From the NCBI GenBank assembly GCA_028291515.1, contig JAQGHU010000048.1, positions 31,840 to 95,839 on the forward strand: 64,000 bases of DNA, read 5' to 3'. Shown in pieces: positions 53,972 through 62,281 of the stretch; within the stretch, counting starts at the first letter, position 1, and every line of letters starts with the position of its first letter. Made by a program: the position numbers and the translations under genes. The notes under the pieces are model-generated. The model was not told where the DNA came from. It ran no database searches and worked only from the letters and a program-made list of their open reading frames with translations. Origin of the DNA: Schlesneria sp. Lineage in GTDB: Bacteria > Planctomycetota > Planctomycetia > Planctomycetales > Planctomycetaceae.

Positions 53972-55453
53972 TTAATGAGGCTTAGCGACAGCACGACGTG
54001 GCTTGCGGCTTCGGGCAAATTTTGGCGATGGGACCGCATCAGGTTCGGTGGCAGCCTCGTTCGTGGGCTGCTCCAATTCATCGCTGTTCTGTGGCGATGC
54101 TGCAGCGGGAAACATCGCTCGCCAGGAGAAGGATTCAACCACATCAACAACCAGCGTCATCGTAGCGTGGCTGTTCGGTTCGCGAACTGTTCCGACGAGT
54201 AGCAGGGCCAGCCATCGCAGCAGGATGCTGCTGGCAAACATCATCTGGAAGTGGCCCATCGACCAGCCGCCGATCACCCAGGTTTGACCTGCCAACATCG
54301 TCATGATTCCGCCGGCTGCGATCGACGTCAGCCCGCCGACGATTCCCGCCAGGGCTTGAGTCGCGGCGATGTACATCGTCCGATTTTCCGTCGGCGAGTG
54401 TTTGATCATAAAGCCGTTGTTGGCAATCAGGATGCCCGCGTTTTGGGCCGCATCCAGCATGAAAAAGGGAGCCAGAACCCAGAACGCGATATCGGGGTTA
54501 TGCGGGGTCAGCAGCAGCGCCAGCATGTTCGCGGACTTGGTCGCGACGCAGACCACGAGCACTGGCCGTGTCCCGTAGACATCGGCCCAACGCCCCAGCG
54601 TGCGGGAAAACATCGCGCCGCCGATCCAACTGATCGTCCACAGTAACAAGACGCGGAAGAGGTCCATTTGGCACTCTTCCAGCAGGTACAAACTGATAAA
54701 CGGGGCTCCCGCCATCGCTGCAAAGTTCCAGTAACACATGAACCGGATGTAGCGGCGGAAATCTTTGTTTCGGAATGGGGCGGCGAACACCTGGCGCAGT
54801 CGCGGGCTGGGCATGCGTGTGACAGGTGGCTCGACGATTCGATGAAACAGCGTCAGGTCGATGACCCCACACAGCGTGCCGATGCAGGTCAACACGGCAT
54901 AGCCGGATTCAATTCCCAGGTCGCTCTTCAGAATCAAGAACGCCGCCGCCGCCAATGATCCTGCAGCCGTGATCTGCATCCAGAATTGCCGGCTGCCCCA
55001 GTAATGACTCAGGCCTTCATGAGGCAGATAGTCTCCCATCCAGCTCAGCCACAGCGGCGAGCTGAAATGCAGCAGAGCCTGGTTCAAGGCGGTCGTGACC
55101 AATAACGTCGTCACCCAGAACTCGGGCGGCATGTCTTTAATCAGGAATGGACCGAGTGCGGTCGGCAACAGCAGCAGTCGATGAATCATCGCCGACCAGA
55201 ACCACAGCCGCCGTCGATAGCGAAGATGATTGACGACCACTCCCGAAATGAACTGCATAAACAGCATCAGGGTCGGCAGGGCGCTCAAGATCCCGATGTG
55301 CAGTTCATTCGCACCGATAGATCGCGCATAGCGGATCGTGGCGGGCGATGTCGTCAGTTGGGTATAGGCGGCAGCCAGGCAGCTGGCGACAATAATCGCC
55401 CGCTTCGCACCGGTTAAAGACCACACAGCATTCTCATTTCGCGGCAAACGCAA
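53972..55453 (-). CDS. Major facilitator superfamily transporter
   Basis: A 493-residue integral membrane protein with about twelve hydrophobic helices (first at about 18-36, last near 405-425). The N-terminal half has ALPTLMLFMQFISGVVVNHLRYRRRLWFWSAM, with the charged loop typical of the MFS motif A position, and a central cytoplasmic loop at about 215-240. The C-terminal 65 residues (about 430-493) are hydrophilic, Pro/Ala-rich and end in a basic RSRKPRRAVAKPH, probably a cytoplasmic tail. Substrate unknown. Its first 20 bp overlap the end of a doubtful frame that starts at 55763 and ends at 55434. Confidence 0.88.
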   Translation of the reverse strand: MRLPRNENAVWSLTGAKRAIIVASCLAAAYTQLTTSPATIRYARSIGANELHIGILSALPTLMLFMQFISGVVVNHLRYRRRLWFWSAMIHRLLLLPTALGPFLIKDMPPEFWVTTLLVTTALNQALLHFSSPLWLSWMGDYLPHEGLSHYWGSRQFWMQITAAGSLAAAAFLILKSDLGIESGYAVLTCIGTLCGVIDLTLFHRIVEPPVTRMPSPRLRQVFAAPFRNKDFRRYIRFMCYWNFAAMAGAPFISLYLLEECQMDLFRVLLLWTISWIGGAMFSRTLGRWADVYGTRPVLVVCVATKSANMLALLLTPHNPDIAFWVLAPFFMLDAAQNAGILIANNGFMIKHSPTENRTMYIAATQALAGIVGGLTSIAAGGIMTMLAGQTWVIGGWSMGHFQMMFASSILLRWLALLLVGTVREPNSHATMTLVVDVVESFSWRAMFPAAASPQNSDELEQPTNEAATEPDAVPSPKFARSRKPRRAVAKPH

Positions 55454-55763
55454 ACAGGCAGCAGAAGTAACGGCCGCAAATGGGCAACCGCCTCTGACAC
55501 TGCTGACAATTCAATTCGTGGAGAAGTTCGGGAGGGCGGGGTTTTAGCAAAGCGGCCAGACCTCGAAAAGATCGACCTGAGCGAGGCAGGACTGCGAAGG
55601 GATGACGCAAATTCCGTGTCAACAATGACAGCAGTCGAGAATTCTCGCCGCATGTACGACAGGCGAAACCAGAAATTGTCGAGCCACGCGAAGAAGCACC
55701 AAAGAATGAATCAAGGCGGGAAATTCCCGCCTCGTTCAGCAATTCATCGTGGCGAGTCCTCAT
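55434..55763 (-). CDS. Doubtful Cys-containing small ORF between the bL37-like gene and the MFS gene
   Basis: A 109-codon frame from ATG 55763 (an earlier TTG at 55781 also opens it), starting 25 bp after the bL37-like stop and overlapping the MFS start by 20 bp. It has two CxxC pairs (CRTC, CQQC) about 50 residues apart and a hydrophobic Cys-rich C-terminus, but no ribosome site, no recognised family and a composition rich in Arg, Leu and Ser that also arises by chance. I list it so the 334-bp gap is accounted for; it may be non-coding. Confidence 0.2.
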   Translation of the reverse strand: MRTRHDELLNEAGISRLDSFFGASSRGSTISGFACRTCGENSRLLSLLTRNLRHPFAVLPRSGRSFRGLAALLKPRPPELLHELNCQQCQRRLPICGRYFCCLFAFAAK

Positions 55764-55787
55764 GCGTGGGACTCGCGGCAACCTGAA

Positions 55788-55886
55788 TCAGACACCCATC
55801 TTGCGTCGCTTGGCCTTACGGGCCTTCGAGCTAGCAGGGCGGCGCCCGTGGTTTGCCTTGTTGACTTTGCGAGTGGTCTTGGCCAT
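55788..55886 (-). CDS. Tiny highly basic protein resembling ribosomal protein bL37
   Basis: A 32-residue protein from ATG 55886 (GGAG lies 11 bases upstream) to TGA 55788-55790. Thirteen of 32 residues are Lys or Arg. The N-terminal half, MAKTTRKVNKANHGRRPA, contains KANHGRRP, close to the KANHGKRP motif I recall from the 24-residue ribosomal protein bL37 of mycobacteria and its relatives; the tail continues SSKARKAKRRKMGV. The frame is short and easily missed by gene finders. I infer a small large-subunit ribosomal protein bound deep in 23S rRNA. The match is from memory and by eye, so the name is provisional, though the basic composition and AUG/SD support a real gene. Confidence 0.7.
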   Translation of the reverse strand: MAKTTRKVNKANHGRRPASSKARKAKRRKMGV

Positions 55887-56113
55887 GACTAAATCATCTC
55901 CGTGCTCAAACAAATCAAGCCCCAAGTGGGCGAAGGGGAATGAGAATAGCAGGTTAGGTCACTCCAGAAAAGTCACCTCGGTCCGCTTCCCTCCTAACTT
56001 CGAAAGATTGTCCGAATCTCCTTGATAGACAGGATTTCCGGAAATCTTCGTTGCCGCCAGCCGTCGTTCAGGCGAGAATCCTAAGGTCATTTGATGCTGC
56101 CATTTTAGGCCTC

Positions 56114-59100
56114 ATGATGCGACTTCCAGCTTATTGCCAGTTGCTGATTCAGCTGTTCGTGGTGATCCCATGGGCATGTCTGTCAATTTCACAGGCACTC
56201 GCGGCACCCCCACTTTCCGACTTGTCGCAACCCGTTGCAGGCAAGGCCGATCTCGGTAACCCGCTATTGCTGCCTCAGGACCGCCAGCAAGAACAATGGC
56301 TCGATTCGGCTCGAAAGTCTTTAGAAGAAGAGGACTTCGGACAAGTCGTGGTCCTGTTGCGCCGGATTATCGCGATGGACGATGACTCGTTCCTCGCGAA
56401 CCCTGGAAACTCAACGCTGACATCGGCTCGTGAGCAGGCAGGCCAACTTACTGCGAATCTTCCCGCTGAAGTTCGTCAGCGACTCGAGGCCGACTTGCAT
56501 CGCATCGCTCAAGAATCATGGCAGACGACAAAGCAGACTCCATCACCGGAAGCCTTGAGCGCCTTCCTGAATCGTTATCGCATGACATCGTTGGGATTGG
56601 AGGCTCTTCGTCTCTCAGCTGCCAACGATCGCGATGCGGGACGTCACAGGCTGGCTGCAGTGGGCTGGCAGGCTGTCCGGCGGCACCCGCTGGCGACAAA
56701 GCCACAGCAAACGAACGCCGTGTTGGCCCTGTTCGATACGCTGTTGTCAGCGGGCGACCTGCAGTCGGCGGAACAGCTTGCGGCCGATTTTAAGTTGAGT
56801 TCCGTCAGCACCACGATGATCGCCGGGAAAGAGGTTAACCCAACCGAGTGGATGCAACGTCGCCTACGCGAACGCCAACATGTGCTACCCGCATCGGCAT
56901 TGACGGTTTCCTCATCGGACCCGCGCCTACCGGCCCCGACTCCCGTCTGGACTCGAAGTCTGGCCACGATTCCCGAGCTTCAGAAAGCGGGCTCACTGAT
57001 CCAACGCTTCTACCGAGACCAGGGGGTGATCTCATCTCCCGTTCTTCGGCCAGTCATTCTCGGAAACATGATTCTCACGCGGTCGATGCAGGAACTGGTC
57101 GCCCGCGACATCAAAACGGGCGAGCAGATCTGGGCGGTCCCGAATCAGGAATATGGGTGGCTCGCCAAACGTTCGGGAGCACCCGAGATCAGTCCTGCTC
57201 GCTCGGGGAATGCCGTAGGTTGGTACCGTCGATCGGAGGTCGATTCTGTATTTGCCTCGATCGCTTCGCAGGGAAGCCTCGTCGTTGTCGTGCAAGAACC
57301 CGATCGTTCGATGACCGATTTCTCAACTGCAACAAGTGCGCCTCGTCCCGTCAATGCGCCAGCCACCAACACGCGCTGGAATAAACTGTGCGGCTATGAC
57401 CTTGGCACTCGCCAGTTGATCTGGCAGATGGGCGGGCCTCCCACTGGTCCGGCTGACGTCTTCGGCGGCATCACGTTTCTGGGTGTCCCCTTGTTCGTCG
57501 ATAACCTGCTGTTCGTCGTCGCCCGCCGCGATGACGAACTTGTCTTGCTGGCGATGGACCAGGCGACCGGTCACCTCCGTTGGTCGGTCAGCTTGGGCGT
57601 CCTGGCCCCTCACTTGGCCGACAATACCGCGCGGCGTCGGATTGCCTGCCCGGTGGTCATGGGCGACGGTTTGTTGCTGTGCCCGACCGCGGCAGGAATG
57701 TTGGTCGCCGTCAATCCTCTCACTCGTTCGATTGAATGGGCCTATCGCTATCCTCTGTTGCAGCACGATCTGCCACTTCGAGCCGGTGCCGGTGTCCCCA
57801 CGGCCGTCCTGACAGATGCCTGGTGGAACGAGTGGCGTGAAGTCGGCCTCCAGCAGATCGCCACCAAAGACAAGACGCCGGGCGTCATCCTGTTAACGTC
57901 TCCTGACACAGAACGTTTGCATGCGATTCATGCCACATCAGGCATTGAGCTTTGGAACGCACCGCGCGGGGCCGGCCTGCATCTTGCCGGTGTTTTGGAG
58001 AACGTCGCGGTCGTCGTCGAGTCGATGGCCGTGCGCGGACACGATCTACAAACCGGTCGATTGCTCTGGCGAGCCGAAACCGGGGAAATCTCCGGACGCG
58101 GTGCGATCTCAGGAGAGTATCTGCTTCAGCCTCGGCGGGCCGGGGGCGTGGCCGCCATCAATGTTGCGAACGGAACCCAGATTCCGGGCTTGGCCGCGAC
58201 CGACAAGATCTACAAGTCCATCGTTCCTTGTGACGACGGATGGATCGCTCAAACTGACGACGAACTGCAGCGGTTGCCACTGCTCGAAATGATTCGTCAA
58301 GTTGCCCAGACGAGATGGGAAGCCGAGCCGACTGAGGTGACGTTGCTGGAATTGGCTCGTCTCGATCTTCAGGCCGGAAATCCGGCGTCAGCGCGTCAGC
58401 GTCTGAATGGCATCGACGCGATTGATGCCATTCCAATTCGCCGTGATGCGATCCTGACAATGCTCCGGCAGCGGTCGAACGTGAAACAGCAACCGCATGC
58501 AGAGAGTCGGATCGACGAAGTGAGTTTAGGAGAAGAGCTGCTCAGTCTGTGTGCCGACGACGGGGAACGACTAATCGCCCTCCGTGCGATGGGAGATGCC
58601 GCCCACGCGGCCGGCGACCTTTCCCGAGCGATGTCGTTCTATCTGGATGCGCTGCAGTTGACCGAGTCGATCGGACTGCGATATGTCGGTTATTGGACGG
58701 CCGATGCCACATCGGCGCGGTCAGTCCGAGCCGATCGCATCTTGCTGGGAGCGATCCAGCGAATCCTCGACGAATCGCGTTCGAAAGCTCGCACGAGTGA
58801 CCTCGAACAACTCTTGAACGATCGACTGGAAGCGGCCAAGCGAGACGACGATCCGTTCGCCATGCAGCGACTGCTGGACCGAATGCTGCCTATTGAGTGG
58901 ACGCGACGCGCCATCCTTTCGAATGAAACGATGGCCCTTTACGCTCGTCCCCCTCAGAAGGTCGATCCGCTGATCTTGTCGATCGCAGGGTCGCGTGATC
59001 GAGAGACATCGGCGAAGGGATACGAGTTGTTCGCCAAACTGCAATCGCGGTCCGGCAGCCGCCAGGATGCAGAGACCATCCAGCGTCGTCTGCTCGCACA

Positions 59101-60655
59101 ATATCCGGGCACGCCGCTCTCAAATGGGCGGACAATGGGTGCGACTTTGGCCTCGCAGGAGGACCGCGCTGAAAGTCGAAGTCACGTCCTAAGCCCTGCC
59201 CTAGATCTGTGGCCGAATCGCATACCGACTGTCGAACGGGAATCCGAGCGGCATCAGGATGTTTATCTGCTGCCGGTGCGAGTTCAATCGTCCTCCGACA
59301 GTCTGCTTCACCAGTTGGATGTCTCGGTCGAGCGTAACGGTCGCTGGGTCCGTTTCGCCCACCCGGGCTATTCCGGGACTTGGGATAAGGTGCTGGCGGG
59401 TACTCCAAAAGTGCTGCGTTCGGGGTTCGCCAACTATGATCAAGTCGAGGCCCATGCCATCGGGCACCTGTTGATTCTGCGTGTCGGCACTGAGGTGTTC
59501 GGAATCCTGCCCTTCAATGCACGAGGCGAACCGCGGGCCGAACTCACCGACTTGCGTGTGGACATTGCCCCCGATATTTCCGAACTTCCCAACGAGGCGG
59601 GCTGGTATCAGGAACCGATCCCCGCGCGAGTCGGCATTCGTCACGAGGGATCGCATTTGATCGACGCATTCGGCCGGGCATTCACCGGATTGAGCGTGGT
59701 TCGCTCGGGCTACATCTGCTATCGCACGCAGGCCAAGCTGGTCGCCATCGATACGCAGACCGGGAAGAAGCTTTGGGAGCGACTCGATCTCCCCACGAAT
59801 TGCCAAGTCTCCGGCGATGAGGATTGCGTCTATGTCTGGCGTGGCGATGACGCGCAAATGCAAATCGTCAGTGCGATCGATGGCCACCTGGTCGAAGAGA
59901 TCCCATGGAAACTATCCCCCGACGACGTGTTGATGAATCAAGGGGGGCAGGTGTGGAGCATCGACCGCAAGCCGGTCACGACAGTCAGTCTGAAAGAGGC
60001 TCGAAACGGAAAAGTGGTCTGGTCTCGCACCTTTGACGCCGATGCGATCCCATTCGCTATGGACCCGACGGTGATCGGCGTCCTGGAACGAAGCGGAGTT
60101 GTGCATCTCCTGGCGGCCGACACCGGAGCCCCGTTGGGTGAGCCATTGACGGTGGAATGCCCTGCCAAGGTCGAGCGAATCGTGTGTCTGCACGATGCTC
60201 AACGTTGGTACGTGGCGATTTCAGGCCCGGTCCCCAAACTTTCGAATCTTCAGGCAGATCAGTTGTGGGGCGGTTCACGAGTCGTCTTCGTCAACGGCTG
60301 GATGTACGGCATCGAACGAAATGCTGCTGCGATCACCTGGAGACGACATCTGGAGTCGGAGTGCCTGCCGCGGCATGCGTCTCAGGTGGCCCCGGCCATC
60401 TTACAGATGTGGCGACGACCTGCTTCTGACGCGGGGGGAGAAATGAATGTCGTCGGCCTGCTGCGGGTCATCGACAAGCGGACTGGAAACGAGATCATGA
60501 CCCATCGAGATACGACGCTTTATGCCTATTCGGTCTTGAATCCGTCCGAGAATTTCGAGACGCTAGAGATCTCTACCGAACGAGAAACCTTCCGATTGAA
60601 TTATCAGCCTGGCAAACAGGAGCCAATGCAGGAGCGGGCCAAAGACAATCAGTGA
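56114..60655 (+). CDS. Exported PQQ/WD-like propeller protein (1513 residues)
   Basis: A very large exported protein: signal peptide from ATG 56114 (MMRLPAYCQLLIQLFVVIPWACLSISQALAA), an N-terminal helical part with TPR-like content (about 40-250), a PQQ-dehydrogenase-like propeller (about 310-680, with VARDIKTGEQIWAVP, LGTRQLIWQMGG, AMDQATGHLRWSV and TSGIELWNAPRG blades), a helical middle (about 720-1000), then a second propeller-like part (about 1090-1480: VAIDTQTGKKLWERLDL, SLKEARNGKVVWSRTF). The D-x-x-TG-xx-LW signature marks the blades. No PQQ-binding enzyme site is apparent, so it is more likely a structural or scaffolding periplasmic protein. The membrane protein gene at 60716 follows 60 bp on. 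Confidence 0.87.
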   Translation: MMRLPAYCQLLIQLFVVIPWACLSISQALAAPPLSDLSQPVAGKADLGNPLLLPQDRQQEQWLDSARKSLEEEDFGQVVVLLRRIIAMDDDSFLANPGNSTLTSAREQAGQLTANLPAEVRQRLEADLHRIAQESWQTTKQTPSPEALSAFLNRYRMTSLGLEALRLSAANDRDAGRHRLAAVGWQAVRRHPLATKPQQTNAVLALFDTLLSAGDLQSAEQLAADFKLSSVSTTMIAGKEVNPTEWMQRRLRERQHVLPASALTVSSSDPRLPAPTPVWTRSLATIPELQKAGSLIQRFYRDQGVISSPVLRPVILGNMILTRSMQELVARDIKTGEQIWAVPNQEYGWLAKRSGAPEISPARSGNAVGWYRRSEVDSVFASIASQGSLVVVVQEPDRSMTDFSTATSAPRPVNAPATNTRWNKLCGYDLGTRQLIWQMGGPPTGPADVFGGITFLGVPLFVDNLLFVVARRDDELVLLAMDQATGHLRWSVSLGVLAPHLADNTARRRIACPVVMGDGLLLCPTAAGMLVAVNPLTRSIEWAYRYPLLQHDLPLRAGAGVPTAVLTDAWWNEWREVGLQQIATKDKTPGVILLTSPDTERLHAIHATSGIELWNAPRGAGLHLAGVLENVAVVVESMAVRGHDLQTGRLLWRAETGEISGRGAISGEYLLQPRRAGGVAAINVANGTQIPGLAATDKIYKSIVPCDDGWIAQTDDELQRLPLLEMIRQVAQTRWEAEPTEVTLLELARLDLQAGNPASARQRLNGIDAIDAIPIRRDAILTMLRQRSNVKQQPHAESRIDEVSLGEELLSLCADDGERLIALRAMGDAAHAAGDLSRAMSFYLDALQLTESIGLRYVGYWTADATSARSVRADRILLGAIQRILDESRSKARTSDLEQLLNDRLEAAKRDDDPFAMQRLLDRMLPIEWTRRAILSNETMALYARPPQKVDPLILSIAGSRDRETSAKGYELFAKLQSRSGSRQDAETIQRRLLAQYPGTPLSNGRTMGATLASQEDRAESRSHVLSPALDLWPNRIPTVERESERHQDVYLLPVRVQSSSDSLLHQLDVSVERNGRWVRFAHPGYSGTWDKVLAGTPKVLRSGFANYDQVEAHAIGHLLILRVGTEVFGILPFNARGEPRAELTDLRVDIAPDISELPNEAGWYQEPIPARVGIRHEGSHLIDAFGRAFTGLSVVRSGYICYRTQAKLVAIDTQTGKKLWERLDLPTNCQVSGDEDCVYVWRGDDAQMQIVSAIDGHLVEEIPWKLSPDDVLMNQGGQVWSIDRKPVTTVSLKEARNGKVVWSRTFDADAIPFAMDPTVIGVLERSGVVHLLAADTGAPLGEPLTVECPAKVERIVCLHDAQRWYVAISGPVPKLSNLQADQLWGGSRVVFVNGWMYGIERNAAAITWRRHLESECLPRHASQVAPAILQMWRRPASDAGGEMNVVGLLRVIDKRTGNEIMTHRDTTLYAYSVLNPSENFETLEISTERETFRLNYQPGKQEPMQERAKDNQ

Positions 60656-60715
60656 TGACCTGTGCGACGAAGATCTTCCCGATCGACTCGGGAATTGCGA
60701 CTTGGGGATCCGACC

Positions 60716-61642
60716 ATGTCAAATTCAGCAGCCGGTGGCGTCAACGAATCCATTGTCAACTGGCACCAGAACGCTCCCTTAAGACGATTCTTGTTCGTCT
60801 CGGGCCTGTTGCTTACCTGGATCGCGTGCGATCTGTTGCTGCAGGCACTGACCGATATCAACATTGTGGGCTCCAGCACCTGGATGTCGCTCGAACGCGC
60901 GATCGGCATTGATATACGGCAACAGTTGTTTGATGTCTGGCAGATCGATACCTGGCGACTGCATCTCTACACCGCCTATTCGCTCCCCGCACTGGGGCTT
61001 GTCGTGCTGATCCTGCTCGACCGACTTGTCAGTCAGGGCGAAAGCGGCTTGCCGAGAATGGTTTCGTGGTGCGGAGGTGCCTTTATCGTCGGCGGCGCTA
61101 TTCTGGATATTGCTGTCACCGTCGCCCACAGCCCCGATCTTGCGATGGAAGGGAACCCCTACATTCGAGTGCTACTCGATTCCGAACATTCACTCCCCTT
61201 TGTCTACGTGCATGCACTCGTCACGCAATCGCTCTACATCACTCTGTTCTGCGGGATCTGGCTCGGTTTCCTGAGGCATCGCGAAACGATCGCTCAAACA
61301 ATCGCTGCCGCGTCACCGCGAACAGTGCTGGAATTCTTCAAAGCCGCTACCGGCGGAGCCCACCTGACGATGCGCGGCTGGATCTTCCCACTGCATCCGT
61401 CGGAAGTCCCGATGATGTACCACTACATCTGGTTGATCGCGATTCCCGTCGTCTTCGGCATCAGCTTGTTCAGGTGGTACGCCGCCCTCGAGTGGCTGGG
61501 TGTCGTCGAACCGGAACCAATGACGCGAGCGGGAATCGTTCTGCACGGAGTTTGCAGTGCGCTAGTCGTCTACTTTGTCGCCATGTGGCGGATGACTCGC
61601 GAAGTCACGCTGAGCGGCGTCCGCGTGATGGACGGGAAATAG
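60716..61642 (+). CDS. Multi-pass membrane protein of unknown function
   Basis: A 308-residue protein from ATG 60716 (GGGG nine bases upstream; the frame opens at 60662). About six membrane helices are visible (near 30-48, 95-112, 125-143, 172-192, 243-262 and 280-300). The LDIAVTVAHSPDLAMEGNPYIRVLL segment, with its Asn-Pro, resembles the shape of DUF5658-type membrane proteins, but that is a weak comparison. It lies 60 bp after the large propeller protein and 105 bp before another small membrane protein, all plus strand, so the three may share a transcript. Confidence 0.75.
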   Translation: MSNSAAGGVNESIVNWHQNAPLRRFLFVSGLLLTWIACDLLLQALTDINIVGSSTWMSLERAIGIDIRQQLFDVWQIDTWRLHLYTAYSLPALGLVVLILLDRLVSQGESGLPRMVSWCGGAFIVGGAILDIAVTVAHSPDLAMEGNPYIRVLLDSEHSLPFVYVHALVTQSLYITLFCGIWLGFLRHRETIAQTIAAASPRTVLEFFKAATGGAHLTMRGWIFPLHPSEVPMMYHYIWLIAIPVVFGISLFRWYAALEWLGVVEPEPMTRAGIVLHGVCSALVVYFVAMWRMTREVTLSGVRVMDGK

Positions 61643-61747
61643 TGACGAAGTGAATGTCGCGCCGTGGGCGATCATGGCTCGAGCAATATCGAATCTGGAT
61701 GAAGTCCGAGACCAAGAATTGAGTCGAGTGAGAACGAGGAGGAGTCG

Positions 61748-62122
61748 ATGCATCAACCGATCCGAGTCGTCATCTTCAACGCAATTCTCTTTGTCGTACT
61801 TGTACTATTAGGAGCAACTCTGCAAACGTGGAGTGGTTGGCACGGCTTTTTTGCGACAGGGATTGCGATGCTTCCCGCGTTCGTGTTTGCGTGGTCTCAC
61901 CTGCCAGATCGCAGCACTCCAGATCGATTTCCGGCTGATGAAGCCTGTCTCCTCTACGTGTCGATCCTAGGGACTGGATTTGTGATCGTCGACGTCTTGC
62001 ATCTTCGCCCCAACATCTGGGTATGTTTTGCGGCAAGTTGTTGTCTGATCGCATTCCATAAGATTGGTAAATGGCTCGTGATCCGATCAGACTCCGCCGC
62101 AGATAACTCATCAAAGAGCTAG
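61748..62122 (+). CDS. Small multi-pass membrane protein
   Basis: A 124-residue protein with four membrane helices (about 8-27, 31-49, 67-84 and 90-107) and a short hydrophilic tail. ATG 61748 has GAGGAGG six bases upstream, the best ribosome site in this part of the window. No family is recognised. Immediately downstream lies a truncated DUF1501 N-terminus starting at 62125. Confidence 0.72.
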   Translation: MHQPIRVVIFNAILFVVLVLLGATLQTWSGWHGFFATGIAMLPAFVFAWSHLPDRSTPDRFPADEACLLYVSILGTGFVIVDVLHLRPNIWVCFAASCCLIAFHKIGKWLVIRSDSAADNSSKS

Positions 62123-62124
62123 CC

Positions 62125-62244
62125 ATGTCCGTTTCATCCAACGAATGCATTAACGTCACCGGCCGTCATTACTTTCGCGACTGCCGGCTCGGCGTCGGCA
62201 AGATGGCGCTTGCATCGCTGTCGACCGAGGGTCTACAGCGATGA
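62125..62244 (+). pseudogene. N-terminal remnant of a DUF1501 protein
   Basis: A 39-residue frame from ATG 62125 (two bases after the previous stop) to TGA 62242-62244 encodes MSVSSNECINVTGRHYFRDC then RLGVGKMALASLSTEG. The core GRHYFRDCRLGVGKMALASL has the layout of the twin-arginine-type N-terminus of planctomycete DUF1501 proteins (RRHFxRxCGxGxGxxALASLL), with one Arg lost to Gly. Nothing of the rest of the roughly 450-residue family remains. DUF1501 genes usually follow a DUF1549 gene in planctomycetes. I read this as a deletion remnant; it could also be a chance resemblance. Confidence 0.5.
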
Positions 62245-62281
62245 GATGATCCGCGTGCTGAAAGTGGCCGGGTCATCCACT

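Noticed and set aside
61776..62159. 127-residue open frame antisense to the small membrane protein at 61748
   Set aside because: The plus-strand gene has a strong ribosome site and four membrane helices; the antisense product is low-complexity.
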